From positions 1-64,000 of the forward strand of contig NZ_JAUEQY010000004.1 in the NCBI RefSeq assembly GCF_030406325.1: a stretch of 64,000 nucleotides of DNA. The letters are read 5' to 3'. The notes under the pieces were generated by a model. It had not been told where the DNA came from. It made no database searches and saw only the letters and a list, made by a program, of their open reading frames with translations. This DNA comes from Actinomadura sp. DC4 (GTDB lineage Bacteria > Actinomycetota > Actinomycetes > Streptosporangiales > Streptosporangiaceae). Below are positions 8,995-17,983 of the stretch, piece by piece. The first letter of the stretch is position 1. The number at the start of each line of letters is the position of its first letter. A program made the translations under genes and the position numbers.

Positions 8995-9798
8995 ATGACC
9001 TCTGACCCGCTTCCGCTGCGCGGCCGCGTCGCGCTGGTGACGGGAGTGAGCCGTCGCGCCGGTATCGGGTACGCCATCGCGCGCCGGCTGGCCGCCCTGG
9101 GCGCCGGCCTGTTCCTGCACCACCACGTGCCGCACGACCGGGAGCAGCCGTGGGGAGCCGACCCCGGCGGCCTGGACGCCGTCGTGAGTGGCGTGTCCGA
9201 GGCTCTCACCGAGGGCGCGGAGCTGCACCATCAAGGCCTGGACCTCGCCGCCCCCGACGCGCCCGACCGCCTGGTCGAGGCGGCGGCCGGGGCGTTCGGC
9301 CACGTCGACGTCCTGGTCTGCAACCACGCCCGCAGCGGTGGCGACGGAGCGCTCGAGGCGCTGGACGCCGCGATGCTCGACACGCACTGGGCGGTGAACA
9401 CCCGCTCGGTGATCCTGCTGGCCCAGGCGTTCGCCGCCCGGCACGACGGCCGTCCCGGCGGGCGGGTCATCTTCCTGACCTCGGGCCAGAACCTCGGCCC
9501 GATGCGCGACGAGGTCGCCTACGCGACCGCCAAGGGCGCCCTCGCCGCGATCACGCCGACGCTGGCCGACCATCTCGCCGACCGGGCGATCACCCTCAAC
9601 ACGGTCAACCCGGGCCCTGTGGACACCGGCTACGCCCCGCCTGGCGTCCTGGAGGAGGTACGCCGCCGCTTCCCGGCCGGACGCTGGGGCGTACCGGACG
9701 ATCCGGCCCGCCTCATCGCCTGGCTCACCACCGACGACGCCGCCTGGATCACCGGTCAGGTGATCAACACCGAGGGCGGCTTCCGCCGCTGGACCTAG
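8995..9798 (+). CDS. short-chain dehydrogenase/reductase
   Basis: A 267-residue classical SDR. It has a variant Rossmann start VALVTGVSRRAGIGYAIA, the NHARSG strand, FLTSGQNLG for the catalytic Ser, and YATAKGALAAIT for the Tyr-x-x-x-Lys pair. TVNPGPVDTGY follows, then a typical C-terminal WITGQVINTEGGF. NAD(P)-dependent oxidation or reduction of an unknown alcohol or ketone is expected. Its TAG stop overlaps the stop of the convergent kinase gene by 2 bp. It is divergent from the permease. Confidence 0.8.
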   Translation: MTSDPLPLRGRVALVTGVSRRAGIGYAIARRLAALGAGLFLHHHVPHDREQPWGADPGGLDAVVSGVSEALTEGAELHHQGLDLAAPDAPDRLVEAAAGAFGHVDVLVCNHARSGGDGALEALDAAMLDTHWAVNTRSVILLAQAFAARHDGRPGGRVIFLTSGQNLGPMRDEVAYATAKGALAAITPTLADHLADRAITLNTVNPGPVDTGYAPPGVLEEVRRRFPAGRWGVPDDPARLIAWLTTDDAAWITGQVINTEGGFRRWT

Positions 9799-11219
9799 TC
9801 CTGGTCCTCTTCCTCCTCGGTGACGGGGAGCAGGACCTGAAAGCGGGTGTCGCCCGGTTCGGAACGGAGTCGCAGGTCGCCTCGGTGCTTGTTCACCACG
9901 ATTCGCCATGAGATGTCCAGGCCGAGCCCGGTGCCCTCGCCGACCGCCTTCGTCGTGAAGAACGGTTCGAAGATTCGCTGGCCGAGGTCCGCGGGCACCC
10001 CGGGGCCGTCGTCGCAGATCTCGACCATCAAGCGGTCGTTCTCGCGGCTGGTCCGGATGGTCAGCGTGCCGGTGCCCTTCATCGCGGAGACCGCGTTGTC
10101 GACCAGGTTCGTCCATACCTGGTTGAGTTCACCGGCGTACGCCGGGATCGACGGGAGCGACCGGTCGTACTCTTTGATCACCGCGATGTGGCTCAGCTTG
10201 CCCGACAGCATGATGAGCGTCGAGTCGAGGCCGTCGTGCACGTCGATCCACTGGTACGGCGCGCGGCCCATCTGGGAGTACTGCTTGGCGGCGCTCAGCA
10301 GCGTCGAGATGCGCGTCGTGGCGTCCTCGATCTCGCCCATCAGCGACTCCGTCTCCACCGCGTACCCGAGCCAGCGCAGCGCCGGGTTGAGGAACGCCTC
10401 GCCGACCGCCTCGTTGACCTCGTCCAGGCGCGCCGTGGTGATGCCGGCCGGTACGAAGAGCGCGGCGAGATCCCACCCGTCGGCGACGCCGTGGTCCTCC
10501 ATCCAGTCCGACAGCTCGTCCTCCAGGTCGGAGGTCTGTATCGCGCTGAGCTTGGGTGCGCCGGCGACCGCCTTGACCAGGACCTCCTGGACGTCCACGA
10601 GCTGTTCGAGGAGGTTCGGGTCGATGTCGTTTCGGGCGAGCATCGCGAGCTTCTGCCGCATCCCGGCGACGCGTTCGCGCAGCGAGGAGGTCGCGCGTAC
10701 GGCCGCCGCGGCGGGGTTGTTCAGCTCGTGGGTCAGGCCCGCGGACAGCGCGCCGAGGGCGAGCAGCCGCTCCCGCTGGCCGACCACGGCGTCGGTGTTG
10801 CGGCGGCCGAGGAACATGCCCTCCAGCAGGTGGGCCGCCATCGGGAACCAGGAGGTGAACTCCTCGCCGAGCTCGGCCGCCGGCAGCGACAGGAACTCGG
10901 TGTCGGTGACCGCGTGCACCGACGCGGAATAGCGCTGGTCACCGCGCTGGCCCATCAGGAACTGGGTGGCGCCGCAGTACGCCCCGCGCTGGTCGGTGCG
11001 GGTCATCTCCAGCTCGTCGCCGTGGACGAGCCGCGTCATCCGCAGCGTGCCGGACAGCAGCACGTAGAAGCAGGTCGCCGGGTCGCCCTCCTGGAGGATC
11101 GGCGTGCCCTCGGCGTACTTCTCGATCTCACCGTGCTCGGTGACCCAGTCGAGCTGCTCGTCGGTCAGCTTCTCGAAGAGGAAGAGCGTCCGCAGCTCGT
11201 CCCGCGCGATCGAGGTCAT
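9795..11219 (-). CDS. sensor histidine kinase with N-terminal cyclic-nucleotide-binding-like domain
   Basis: A 474-residue soluble kinase. Residues 1-135 form a cNMP-binding/Crp-like beta-barrel (EGTPILQEGDPATCFYVLLSG). After a helical linker comes the H-box GLTHELNNPAA with His at about 164, a long dimerisation region, then HATPase motifs NLVDNAVSAM (N), DDGPGVP (G1) and GTGLGL (G2). There is no transmembrane segment, so the signal is intracellular. The start overlaps the stop of the upstream response-regulator gene by 4 bp (ATGA), so the two make a coupled two-component pair. Confidence 0.85.
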   Translation of the reverse strand: MTSIARDELRTLFLFEKLTDEQLDWVTEHGEIEKYAEGTPILQEGDPATCFYVLLSGTLRMTRLVHGDELEMTRTDQRGAYCGATQFLMGQRGDQRYSASVHAVTDTEFLSLPAAELGEEFTSWFPMAAHLLEGMFLGRRNTDAVVGQRERLLALGALSAGLTHELNNPAAAAVRATSSLRERVAGMRQKLAMLARNDIDPNLLEQLVDVQEVLVKAVAGAPKLSAIQTSDLEDELSDWMEDHGVADGWDLAALFVPAGITTARLDEVNEAVGEAFLNPALRWLGYAVETESLMGEIEDATTRISTLLSAAKQYSQMGRAPYQWIDVHDGLDSTLIMLSGKLSHIAVIKEYDRSLPSIPAYAGELNQVWTNLVDNAVSAMKGTGTLTIRTSRENDRLMVEICDDGPGVPADLGQRIFEPFFTTKAVGEGTGLGLDISWRIVVNKHRGDLRLRSEPGDTRFQVLLPVTEEEEDQD

Positions 11220-12874
11220 CGCTCCTCCAGGTACCGGTGGACCAGCGTCACTGCCATCGCTCCTTCGCCGACCGCCGAGGCGACCCGTTTGACCGACTGC
11301 GACCGTACGTCGCCCGCGACGAAGACGCCGGGAACCGACGACTCCAAGTACAACGGGTCGCGGTCGAGAGTCCATCCCTTCGGCCGTTTGCCCTCGGCCA
11401 GCAGGTCGGGTCCCGTACGCACGAAGCCGTGGGAGTCGCGGACGATCGCGTCGCCGAGCCAGTCGGTGTACGGGGCGGCGCCGATGAAGACGAACATGTG
11501 GCTGCACGGCACCGTCTCGGTCTTGCCGCTGTCGCCCTCGCAGATCGTCACGTGCTCGAGGTGCTCGCTGCCGTGGGCCTCGATGACGGATGTGCCCACG
11601 CGTACGGAGATGTTCTCGATGGCCCTGAGCTGCTCGATCAGATAGTGCGACATCGACTGTTCGAGCGACGGGCCGCGTACGAGGAGGGTGACCGAGCGCG
11701 CGTAGCGCGAGAAGAACACGGCGGCCTGGCCGGCGGAGTTCGCGCCGCCGACGATGTAGACGTCCTCGTCGCTGCACGCCTGGGCCTCGGTGGAGGCCGA
11801 GCCGTAGTAGACGCCGCGGCCGGTGAGGTCGTTGCAGCCGGGTGCGCCGAGCGAGCGGTACGAGACGCCGCTGGCGAGGACGACGGAGTGCGCGGCGATC
11901 TCGGTGCCGTCGCTGAAGGTGATCACCCGGGCCGAGCCGCGCGCCTCCAGCGCGACAGCGTCGCGCGCGGTCAGCACCTCGGCGCCGAACTTGCGCGCCT
12001 GCCGTCGGGCCCGGTCGGTCAGCTGGCTTCCGGACACACCGTCGGGAAAGCCCAGGTAGTTCTCGATCCGGGAGCTCTGCCCGGCCTGACCGCCGGTCGC
12101 CCGGCGTTCGACGAGTACGGTCCGCAGGCCCTCCGAGGCGCCGTACACCGCCGCGCCGAGCCCGGCGGGGCCGCCGCCGATGACGATGAGGTCGTAGAAG
12201 TCGGCGGCCGGCTCGGTGGACAGGCCGACCACGGCGGCGATCTCGGCCCCGGTCGGCGAGCTCAGCGCCTTGCCGTCGGGCGTGATGACCACCGGGATGT
12301 CGTCCGGCCCGGCGCCCGCGGCGTCGAGGAGCCGGCGTCCCTCGGGCTCGTCCACGGAGTACCAGCGGTACGGCACGAGGTTGCGGGCCAGAAAGTCGCG
12401 GACCTTGTACGTCGGCGCGGACCAGCGGTGCCCGACGACCTTGGTCTCCTCGACCGGCCGGTCGTCGGCCGCGCGCCAGGTCTCCACCAGCGCGTCCACC
12501 ACCGGATAGAGCTTCTCCTCCGGCGGGTCCCACGGCTTGAGCAGATAGTGGTCGACGTCCACGAGATTGATCGCCTGGATCGCGGCGTCGGTGTCCGCGT
12601 ACGCGGTGAGCAGTGCCCGCCGGGCGTGCGGAAACAGGTCCATGGCCTGCTCGAGGAACGCGATGCCGTCCATGTGCGGCATGCGGTAGTCCGCGAGCAT
12701 CGCGGCGACGGTCTCCCCCCGGAGCTTGATCTCTCGCAGCGCTTCAAGGGCGTCCGGTCCCGAGTCGGCTCTCACCACTCGGAAGTTCTGTCCGTACCGG
12801 CGTCTGAGGTCGCGAGCGACCGCCCGGGACACCGATGGATCGTCGTCTACGGTCAACAAGATCGGTATCCCCAT
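11216..12874 (-). CDS. response regulator fused to thioredoxin-reductase-like FAD protein
   Basis: A 552-residue fusion. Residues 1-130 are a receiver domain (TVDDDPSVSR, phospho-acceptor Asp62 in ADYRMPHMDG, Lys in LLKPWD). A short glutaredoxin-like segment follows (VRDFLARNLVPYRWYSVDE), then a pyridine nucleotide-disulphide reductase fold with FAD motif VIGGGPAGLGAAVYGASEG and a second Rossmann VGGANSAGQAA. The position of the usual redox CxxC reads YGSAST, so the dithiol is lost. The architecture is known in actinobacteria, but its target is not. The partner kinase follows with a 4-bp overlap. The ribosome site is weak. Confidence 0.85.
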   Translation of the reverse strand: MGIPILLTVDDDPSVSRAVARDLRRRYGQNFRVVRADSGPDALEALREIKLRGETVAAMLADYRMPHMDGIAFLEQAMDLFPHARRALLTAYADTDAAIQAINLVDVDHYLLKPWDPPEEKLYPVVDALVETWRAADDRPVEETKVVGHRWSAPTYKVRDFLARNLVPYRWYSVDEPEGRRLLDAAGAGPDDIPVVITPDGKALSSPTGAEIAAVVGLSTEPAADFYDLIVIGGGPAGLGAAVYGASEGLRTVLVERRATGGQAGQSSRIENYLGFPDGVSGSQLTDRARRQARKFGAEVLTARDAVALEARGSARVITFSDGTEIAAHSVVLASGVSYRSLGAPGCNDLTGRGVYYGSASTEAQACSDEDVYIVGGANSAGQAAVFFSRYARSVTLLVRGPSLEQSMSHYLIEQLRAIENISVRVGTSVIEAHGSEHLEHVTICEGDSGKTETVPCSHMFVFIGAAPYTDWLGDAIVRDSHGFVRTGPDLLAEGKRPKGWTLDRDPLYLESSVPGVFVAGDVRSQSVKRVASAVGEGAMAVTLVHRYLEER

Positions 12875-13064
12875 AGTCGGAGTATCCCAGGCCGAGGGGT
12901 CTCCCGACGAGACCGGGCATATGCCGTGATTCGGGCAGGACTGATCGTTAGATTCGCGGTCCGGCGGAGTCTGCGCCGGTCGCCCGCGTGGGCGGGCGTT
13001 CCGGCGGTCCGTGGGCCGCCGGAGCCGGACCCACGGCGCCGTGTTCCTCGCTACTCTGCTCGGC

Positions 13065-13520
13065 GTGAACGGGCGACATACGTGGGCATCGGCGCTGAAT
13101 CCAACAGTTTTGGCGCGTCGTCTGTGGACCAGGTTCGAGTTCCTGCCGTTCCGGTACGGCGTGGCGCTGGGCTCCGGCGCCATCGTCCTGGCCGGCGTGC
13201 TGGTCCTCGCGGTGACGCTGGCGGGCGGTGGCTCGGGCGAACCGTTGAAACCGGCCGCCTCGACCGGCGTCCAATCGAGCCGGCCGCCGGCGGGGGCCGC
13301 CGTACCGCCCCCGCCGACCTTCGGCGCGTACGTCCCGCCGCGCCGTACGAAGACCACGATCGTCCCCGTACCCCGGCCGCGCGTCGTGGCCACGACCCCG
13401 CGCCCGAAGCCGAAGCCGGCGCCGACCCACACCGCCCCGCGCCCGACCATGAGCTGCCCGCCGACGCTGAAGAAGTGGTCGTGGATGTGGCAGATGTGTC
13501 ACCGCAGGCCGAACGGTTGA
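13065..13520 (+). CDS. hypothetical single-pass membrane protein, Pro-rich tail
   Basis: I do not recognise this protein. It is about 151 residues from the GTG at 13065, with one hydrophobic segment (GSGAIVLAGVLVLAVTLA). A long Pro/Arg/Lys-rich extracytoplasmic tail ends in a small Cys/Trp-containing knob (SCPPTLKKWSWMWQMC). The start is uncertain; GTG at 13011 is also possible and neither has a strong ribosome site. It lies just upstream of the M15 peptidase gene on the same strand and may be co-expressed with it. Confidence 0.5.
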   Translation: MNGRHTWASALNPTVLARRLWTRFEFLPFRYGVALGSGAIVLAGVLVLAVTLAGGGSGEPLKPAASTGVQSSRPPAGAAVPPPPTFGAYVPPRRTKTTIVPVPRPRVVATTPRPKPKPAPTHTAPRPTMSCPPTLKKWSWMWQMCHRRPNG

Positions 13521-13618
13521 CCGGCTCCTCGTCCGTCACACGCGGGGCTCTGTCCACGGCGGCACCTGTAGTACGGTCGAGCAGCGTCACGTAGTCGCCA
13601 GCCCCCGGAAGGATCCCC

Positions 13619-14677
13619 GTGCGAAGCCCTCGGCCGGCGGCGCTGATCGCGGCGATCTCGGTGTTCGCGTCGCTGACGATGGCCGGTGCCTCGGACCGGT
13701 CGTCCGCCTCCCAGACACCGTCGCCCAGCAGCGCCGAAGCTCTCCGTAAGCAGGCCGACAAGGCCCGCAACGAACTCACCGCGGCGACGAAGACGTGGGA
13801 GACCCGCAGCAAGCAGCTCAACGCCTCCGAGGAGAAGCTGAAGAAGACCCTGGCCGACCTCGGCGTCGCCGACGCCCAGCTCAACCAGATCCGTGAGCCG
13901 CTGGCGCGCCTGGCCGCCAGCTCGTACAAGGAGCCGGGCGTGCTCGGCATCCCGGCGCTCATCGGCGGCGACGACCCCGACCAGGCGCTGGCCGCCGCGA
14001 CCGACCTCACGCTGCTGTCCAACGAACAGAAGACGCTGATCGACAAGGCGAGCCAGCTGCGCAAGCAGCACGAGCAGCTCGCCGCCACCGCGCAGGACCT
14101 GCAGTCGCGCAACGCCATCGAGCAGACCCGGCTGCAGCAGGAGATCAGCGGCCTGAAGTCCCGCGCCGCCACGCTGACCACGCAGCTGACCGCCGCGCTG
14201 AAGAAGCTGGACCCCAACACCCGGCTGCGCCTGACGTGCCGCAAGAGCCTGGTGGCGGACGCGCGCAAGTACCCGAACGGGCTGATCCCCTCTCGCTTCC
14301 TGTGCCCGCTTCCTCAGCCGGGCCGGGCGCTGCGCGCGGACGCGGCGCTGGCCTTCTACAACCTCAACGCCGCGTACAAGTCGCGGTTCGGCACCCAGAT
14401 GTGCCTCACCGACTCCTACCGGCCGCTCGCCGAGCAACAGCGGATCTACTCCCAGCGCCCCGGGATGGCCGCGGTGCCGGGCCACAGCAACCACGGGTAC
14501 GGCACGGCCGTCGACCTGTGCGGAGGCGTGCAGAGCCAGGGGTCGGCGCAGTTCAACTGGCTGCAGGCCAACTCCAAGCGCTATGAGTTCTTCCACCCGT
14601 CGTGGGCCTACAGCAGCCCCTTCGAGCCCTGGCACTGGGAGTACACGAAGGAGAACACCCCGACGGGCAGCGACTGA
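13619..14677 (+). CDS. exported M15-family (VanY-like) D,D-carboxypeptidase with coiled coil
   Basis: A 352-residue exported protein. A signal peptide is followed by a long coiled coil (about residues 38-200, rich in K/E/Q), as in peptidoglycan hydrolases controlled by FtsX-like partners. The C-terminal M15 domain has DSYRPLAEQQ, the zinc ligands in HSNHGYGTAVDLCGG, and EPWHWEY. It should cleave the terminal D-Ala of peptidoglycan stems. Starts at GTG with GGAAGG upstream. Confidence 0.85.
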   Translation: MRSPRPAALIAAISVFASLTMAGASDRSSASQTPSPSSAEALRKQADKARNELTAATKTWETRSKQLNASEEKLKKTLADLGVADAQLNQIREPLARLAASSYKEPGVLGIPALIGGDDPDQALAAATDLTLLSNEQKTLIDKASQLRKQHEQLAATAQDLQSRNAIEQTRLQQEISGLKSRAATLTTQLTAALKKLDPNTRLRLTCRKSLVADARKYPNGLIPSRFLCPLPQPGRALRADAALAFYNLNAAYKSRFGTQMCLTDSYRPLAEQQRIYSQRPGMAAVPGHSNHGYGTAVDLCGGVQSQGSAQFNWLQANSKRYEFFHPSWAYSSPFEPWHWEYTKENTPTGSD

Positions 14678-14804
14678 CTCCGTACGTGACCGCAGGTCGG
14701 TGTCCGGATCAGGCCACCGCATGAACCGTTGAGGGACCGCACCCGTGGCGAGTGCGGGGATCCGCGATGGTGCGGGTTCCCCGCCACAGGAGCGGAGGAC
14801 TCTC

Positions 14805-15758
14805 ATGTTCACCACATCGTCGGCTCATGCGACGGCCGCACGCCGGATGTCGACCGTCGTCGTCGGCTTAGCGATCATCCTGGGCTTCGCGGCGGCGGGC
14901 GCGTCGGCCGTGTTCGCGGCCACCGGAGGCACACTCGCGAGCCTGACCATCTCCCCGCACACGGTCGACGGCGGCACACCGGCGCAGGGCGCCCTGACGC
15001 TGACCGCCGCGGCGGCGGACGACACGGTCGTGTCGCTGTCCAGCACGGACACGACCGCGGCGACCGTACCGGCCTCGGTGACGATCCCGGCCGGTGCGAC
15101 GACCGCCACCTTCGCGGTGACGACGTTCCGGTTCGACGGGCCGGGGGAGTTCGCCTGCGTCAACGCGACGGCGGGCACGACGCAGACCGACTGCCTCAAC
15201 ATCTTCCCGCCGCCCTCCGGACCCGCCGTCACCTCGGTGACCTTCAGCCCGGCCACCGTCGTCGGCACCGCCGGCGACACCGCCACCGTGACGATGGCCT
15301 CGGCGCCGTCCGGCGGCCGGGTGGTCACGCTGACCAGCAGCAACCCGGCCGTGGCGAGCGTGCCCAGCGAGGTCGTGGTCGTGGACGGCACGCGGAGCAC
15401 GGTCTTCGCGGTCGTCACGACGGCCGTGACGACGGCGACCCCGGTGACCATCACCGCGTCGGCCGACGGCACCACCGCGACCGGCACCCTGACGGTCACC
15501 CCGGGCACTCCGCCGGCCCCTGACGTCGTGCGCGTCACCAAGGCCACGTGGAACCGCCGCCTCCTGACCGTCCAGGCGACCTCCACGAACCCGAACGCGA
15601 TCCTCAGCGTCTTGGACTCGCAGGGCGGCTTCATGTTCACCCTGACCAACACCGGCGGCGGCCGCTACCAGGACCAGCGCGGCTGGCTGGACAACCCGCT
15701 GAACATCACGGTCCGCAGCAACTTCGGCGGCGCGAGCAGTTCGGCGGTCCGCTCGTAG
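14805..15758 (+). CDS. secreted protein with tandem bacterial Ig-like domains
   Basis: A 317-residue exported protein with a signal peptide (STVVVGLAIILGFAAAGASAVFA). Two Ig-like beta-sandwich repeats follow, recognisable from recurring motifs such as SLTISPHTVDGG / SVTFSPATVVGT and VPASVTIPAGATTATFAV / VPSEVVVVDGTRSTVFAV. A short C-terminal module ends NITVRSNFGG. No catalytic motif is seen; it is probably an adhesive or structural surface protein. The ATG at 14805 has GGAGGA upstream, 127 bp after the peptidase gene. Confidence 0.7.
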   Translation: MFTTSSAHATAARRMSTVVVGLAIILGFAAAGASAVFAATGGTLASLTISPHTVDGGTPAQGALTLTAAAADDTVVSLSSTDTTAATVPASVTIPAGATTATFAVTTFRFDGPGEFACVNATAGTTQTDCLNIFPPPSGPAVTSVTFSPATVVGTAGDTATVTMASAPSGGRVVTLTSSNPAVASVPSEVVVVDGTRSTVFAVVTTAVTTATPVTITASADGTTATGTLTVTPGTPPAPDVVRVTKATWNRRLLTVQATSTNPNAILSVLDSQGGFMFTLTNTGGGRYQDQRGWLDNPLNITVRSNFGGASSSAVRS

Positions 15759-15915
15759 CTCGGTGTGTGGGGCGTGTGCCGGGGGCCGCGGGACTTCGGG
15801 ACAGGCCTCGCCCTGCACACTGCGCGGCGTGCACTCGGCCGTGATGGCTGGACGTCTCGTCCGTCTGCGTGTTGATCCGGACGGAGAGCGGCCTCATAGG
15901 GAGGTCCGTCCAGGA

Positions 15916-15961
15916 GGCTGCGGGCACCGGCCCGACGGGGGTTGGGCCGGTGCCCGCAGCC
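15916..15961 (+). terminator. strong hairpin after the Ig-like gene
   Basis: Perfect 18-bp arms (15916-15933 and 15944-15961) around a 10-nt loop lie about 160 bp downstream of the Ig-like gene. Apart from this hairpin and the decayed repeats after it, the stretch 15,759-16,353 holds no credible gene. Confidence 0.65.
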
Positions 15962-16004
15962 ATTCGGTGCGGTGACGGCTGGGGGGCCGGCGAGGGCGCC
16001 TTGT

Positions 16005-16450
16005 GTCTGTGGCGCACCGCGGAACGCTCTGGAGGGCGGTCGTCGTCAAGGTGATCGCAGGCGCGGACTGTACGGGGCCGGGGTCGTCGTCGGCCACCGA
16101 GAGTGGCGACGGAGGGGCGAGAGCCGGCGGCTCTGGCGAGGGCGGTACGTATCCGTCGCCTCCTGCGGAGGCTGGACTGGCGTCGTTGGTTGCCAAGGGT
16201 GGTGGCGGACAGGCAGGAGTCGGGGGCGGCCCTGGCGGGAGTGGCGGCCTGGTCGCGGGTGGTGCGTACCGCTGATCTCCTGCGGACCGTTTTGGGAGGT
16301 CGCCGGTCCGGTGGCTGTGGGGCACCGGGCTGCCGGGGGTCGGGGTGGTGTCGTCAGTTGCCGAGGATGGTGACGGATAGGCGGGAGTCGGTGGCGGCTC
16401 TGGCCAGGGTGGCGGCCTGGTCGCGGGTGGCGCGGACCACGATCAGGGCG
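16005..16450 (-). repeat. degenerate tandem copies of the SAF-gene 3' end
   Basis: Three related units lie head to tail. The intact one is the last 30 codons of the SAF gene plus flank (about 16354-16450). A second, at about 16190-16267, reads in the same orientation VRTTRDQAATPARAAPDSC then LSATTLGN with the stop lost. A third, about 16103-16150, reads TALARAAGSRPSVAT. The flank between units is also shared (GGGGTCGTCGTCGGCC-like stretches). This looks like an old tandem duplication that is decaying. Confidence 0.6.
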
Positions 16451-17013
16451 CCTTCGTCCGTGTCCGGGTCCGGCTTGGGGACGGCGATGACCGGCACCCC
16501 CGACGCGATCGCTCTTGCCGGGGTCGGGGTGTCCGCCCGGGCGGCCAGGACGTCCACGTGGTCGCCTGGGTGCAGGAGGCGTGCGACCGCGGCGTCGGCC
16601 AGGCGTATCGGGACCGCCACCGCGGCCGGGTCGGCCGAGTCCGGCAGGCCGCCCACACCGCCCGTACCACCGCCCCCCGTACTGCTCCCGCCCGACCCCG
16701 GCCGCCCGCTCCCGCCCAGCAGGCCGTCCGCGCGCAGGCGGACGTCCGTCAGTGGTTCGCCCCGCCGGACCGGGGCCGCAAGCGTCCGGCCCGCCGCCCG
16801 GCCGACCACTCCCGCCGGCACGACCCCGGCCGGCAGGACGCGGACCGTCACGTCCCCGGGCCCCAGCACGGCGCCGGCCGCCAGGTCGCGGGCCGCGACC
16901 ACGACTCGCACGCCCTTCGGGTCGGCGCGGGTCGCGGTCAGGGCCAGCGCCGCGGCCGCGGCGGCGAACGCGGCGGCCAGCAGGCGGCGGTGGCGGCTCA
17001 GCAGCGCTCTCAT
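16354..17013 (-). CDS. SAF-domain protein (CpaB/RcpC-like)
   Basis: A 219-residue protein. It has an N-terminal membrane anchor (RHRRLLAAAFAAAAAALALTATRA) and a SAF fold (VVVAARDLAAGAVLGPGDV and GEPLTDVRL). A Gly/Ser-rich insert leads to VAVPIRLADAAVARLLHPGDHVDVLAAR. This matches proteins related to CpaB, involved in Flp/tight-adherence pilus assembly, although no other pilus genes are nearby. Its ATG overlaps the stop of the MTA phosphorylase gene by 4 bp, so the two are coupled. The 3' end is duplicated downstream. Confidence 0.7.
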   Translation of the reverse strand: MRALLSRHRRLLAAAFAAAAAALALTATRADPKGVRVVVAARDLAAGAVLGPGDVTVRVLPAGVVPAGVVGRAAGRTLAAPVRRGEPLTDVRLRADGLLGGSGRPGSGGSSTGGGGTGGVGGLPDSADPAAVAVPIRLADAAVARLLHPGDHVDVLAARADTPTPARAIASGVPVIAVPKPDPDTDEGALIVVRATRDQAATLARAATDSRLSVTILGN

Positions 17014-17813
17014 GGCAGGTCGATGGGGAGCTCCAGCCCGTCGAGCGTCTGCGGGCACGGGCACTTGCGCTCGGTGGGGAGGGCGGCCACGATCTTGCCG
17101 ACCAGGTCGCGCAGGCGGTCGACGTTCTGGGCGAAGACGCGCATGACCTCCTCGTGCGTCACGCCCGCGCCCTCCTCGACGCCCGCGTCCAGGTCGGTGA
17201 CCAGGCACGCCGGGATGTAGCAGAGCGCCAGCTCCCGGGCCAGCACGCCCTCCGGATGGCCGGTCATGCCGACCAGCGTCCACCCCTGCGCGGCGAACCA
17301 GCGGGACTCCGCCCGCGACGAGAACCTCGGCCCCTCGATGACCACCAGCGTGCCGCCGTCGACGGGCTCCCACCCGGCCGCGCCCGCGGTGTCGAGCGTC
17401 GTGCGGCGGCCGACCGGGCAGTAGGGGTCGGAGAACGACACGTGCACCGCGCCGTCGTCGTAGTAGGTCTGCGCGCGCCCGCTCGTACGGTCGATGACCT
17501 GGTCCGGGATGGCCAGCGTGCCGGGGCCGTACGTCGCCGTGAGGGAGCCGACGGCGCTCGGCGCGACCACCTGGCGCACGCCGACCGACCGCAGCGCCCA
17601 GAGGTTGGCGCGGTAGGGGATCTTGTGGGGCGGAAAGCGGTGGTCACGGCCGTGCCGGGGGAGGAAGGCGACCCGCCGTCCGGTGCCGGGCAGGGTGCCG
17701 ACCGCGATGGGGTCGCTGGGCGGGCCGTAGGGGGTGGACACCTCGACCTCCTCGACGTCGTCGAGGAAGGAGTAGAAGCCGGAGCCGCCGATTACGCCGA
17801 TCTCTGCATGCAT
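17010..17813 (-). CDS. mtnP: S-methyl-5'-thioadenosine phosphorylase
   Basis: A 267-residue purine-nucleoside phosphorylase-family enzyme. It starts AEIGVIGGSGFYS and contains FLPRHGRDHRFPPHKIPYRANLWAL. The active-site blocks are VIEGPRFSSRAESRWF and GMTGHPEGVLARELALCY, where His/Pro-Glu stands in the purine pocket, then VTDLDAG with the base-binding Asp. It splits methylthioadenosine, the by-product of polyamine or homoserine-lactone type chemistry, into adenine and methylthioribose-1-phosphate. It is divergent from the MMPL transporter gene. Confidence 0.85.
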   Translation of the reverse strand: MHAEIGVIGGSGFYSFLDDVEEVEVSTPYGPPSDPIAVGTLPGTGRRVAFLPRHGRDHRFPPHKIPYRANLWALRSVGVRQVVAPSAVGSLTATYGPGTLAIPDQVIDRTSGRAQTYYDDGAVHVSFSDPYCPVGRRTTLDTAGAAGWEPVDGGTLVVIEGPRFSSRAESRWFAAQGWTLVGMTGHPEGVLARELALCYIPACLVTDLDAGVEEGAGVTHEEVMRVFAQNVDRLRDLVGKIVAALPTERKCPCPQTLDGLELPIDLP

Positions 17814-17913
17814 GAGCGGGACATTAGCCGCCCGCCGAACCTCCCCGCGACACCCCGCCCCCGCCTGTGGACAACGTGCGCGACTCCTCGCACGACCGGA
17901 GACGCGACATGTC

Positions 17914-17956
17914 TTGACGAGCAACGAGACGCGTAATATCTTCTCGGAAACCGAGA
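17914..17956 (+). promoter_or_regulatory. promoter with perfect operator palindrome upstream of MMPL gene
   Basis: TTGACG at 17914 and TATCTT at 17937 are 17 bp apart. Immediately downstream is TCTCGGAAACCGAGA (17942-17956), a perfect 6-bp inverted repeat around AAA. A repressor bound there would block the promoter. No regulator gene is adjacent. Confidence 0.5.
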
Positions 17957-17983
17957 CGACTTCGCAAGGCGAGGAGCCCAGCA

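Noticed and set aside
11237-13594. 785-codon open frame on the plus strand opposite the response regulator/TrxR gene
   Set aside because: Antisense shadow of a well-supported gene; the sequence has no recognisable domain.
14678-14804. Possible riboswitch (ydaO/c-di-AMP type) before the Ig-like secreted protein
   Set aside because: Several GC stems can be drawn but none of the conserved riboswitch bases could be placed.
15894-16325. Pro-rich 143-codon frame on the minus strand downstream of the SAF gene
   Set aside because: It runs through decayed duplicates of the SAF gene end in the wrong frame and through a terminator hairpin.
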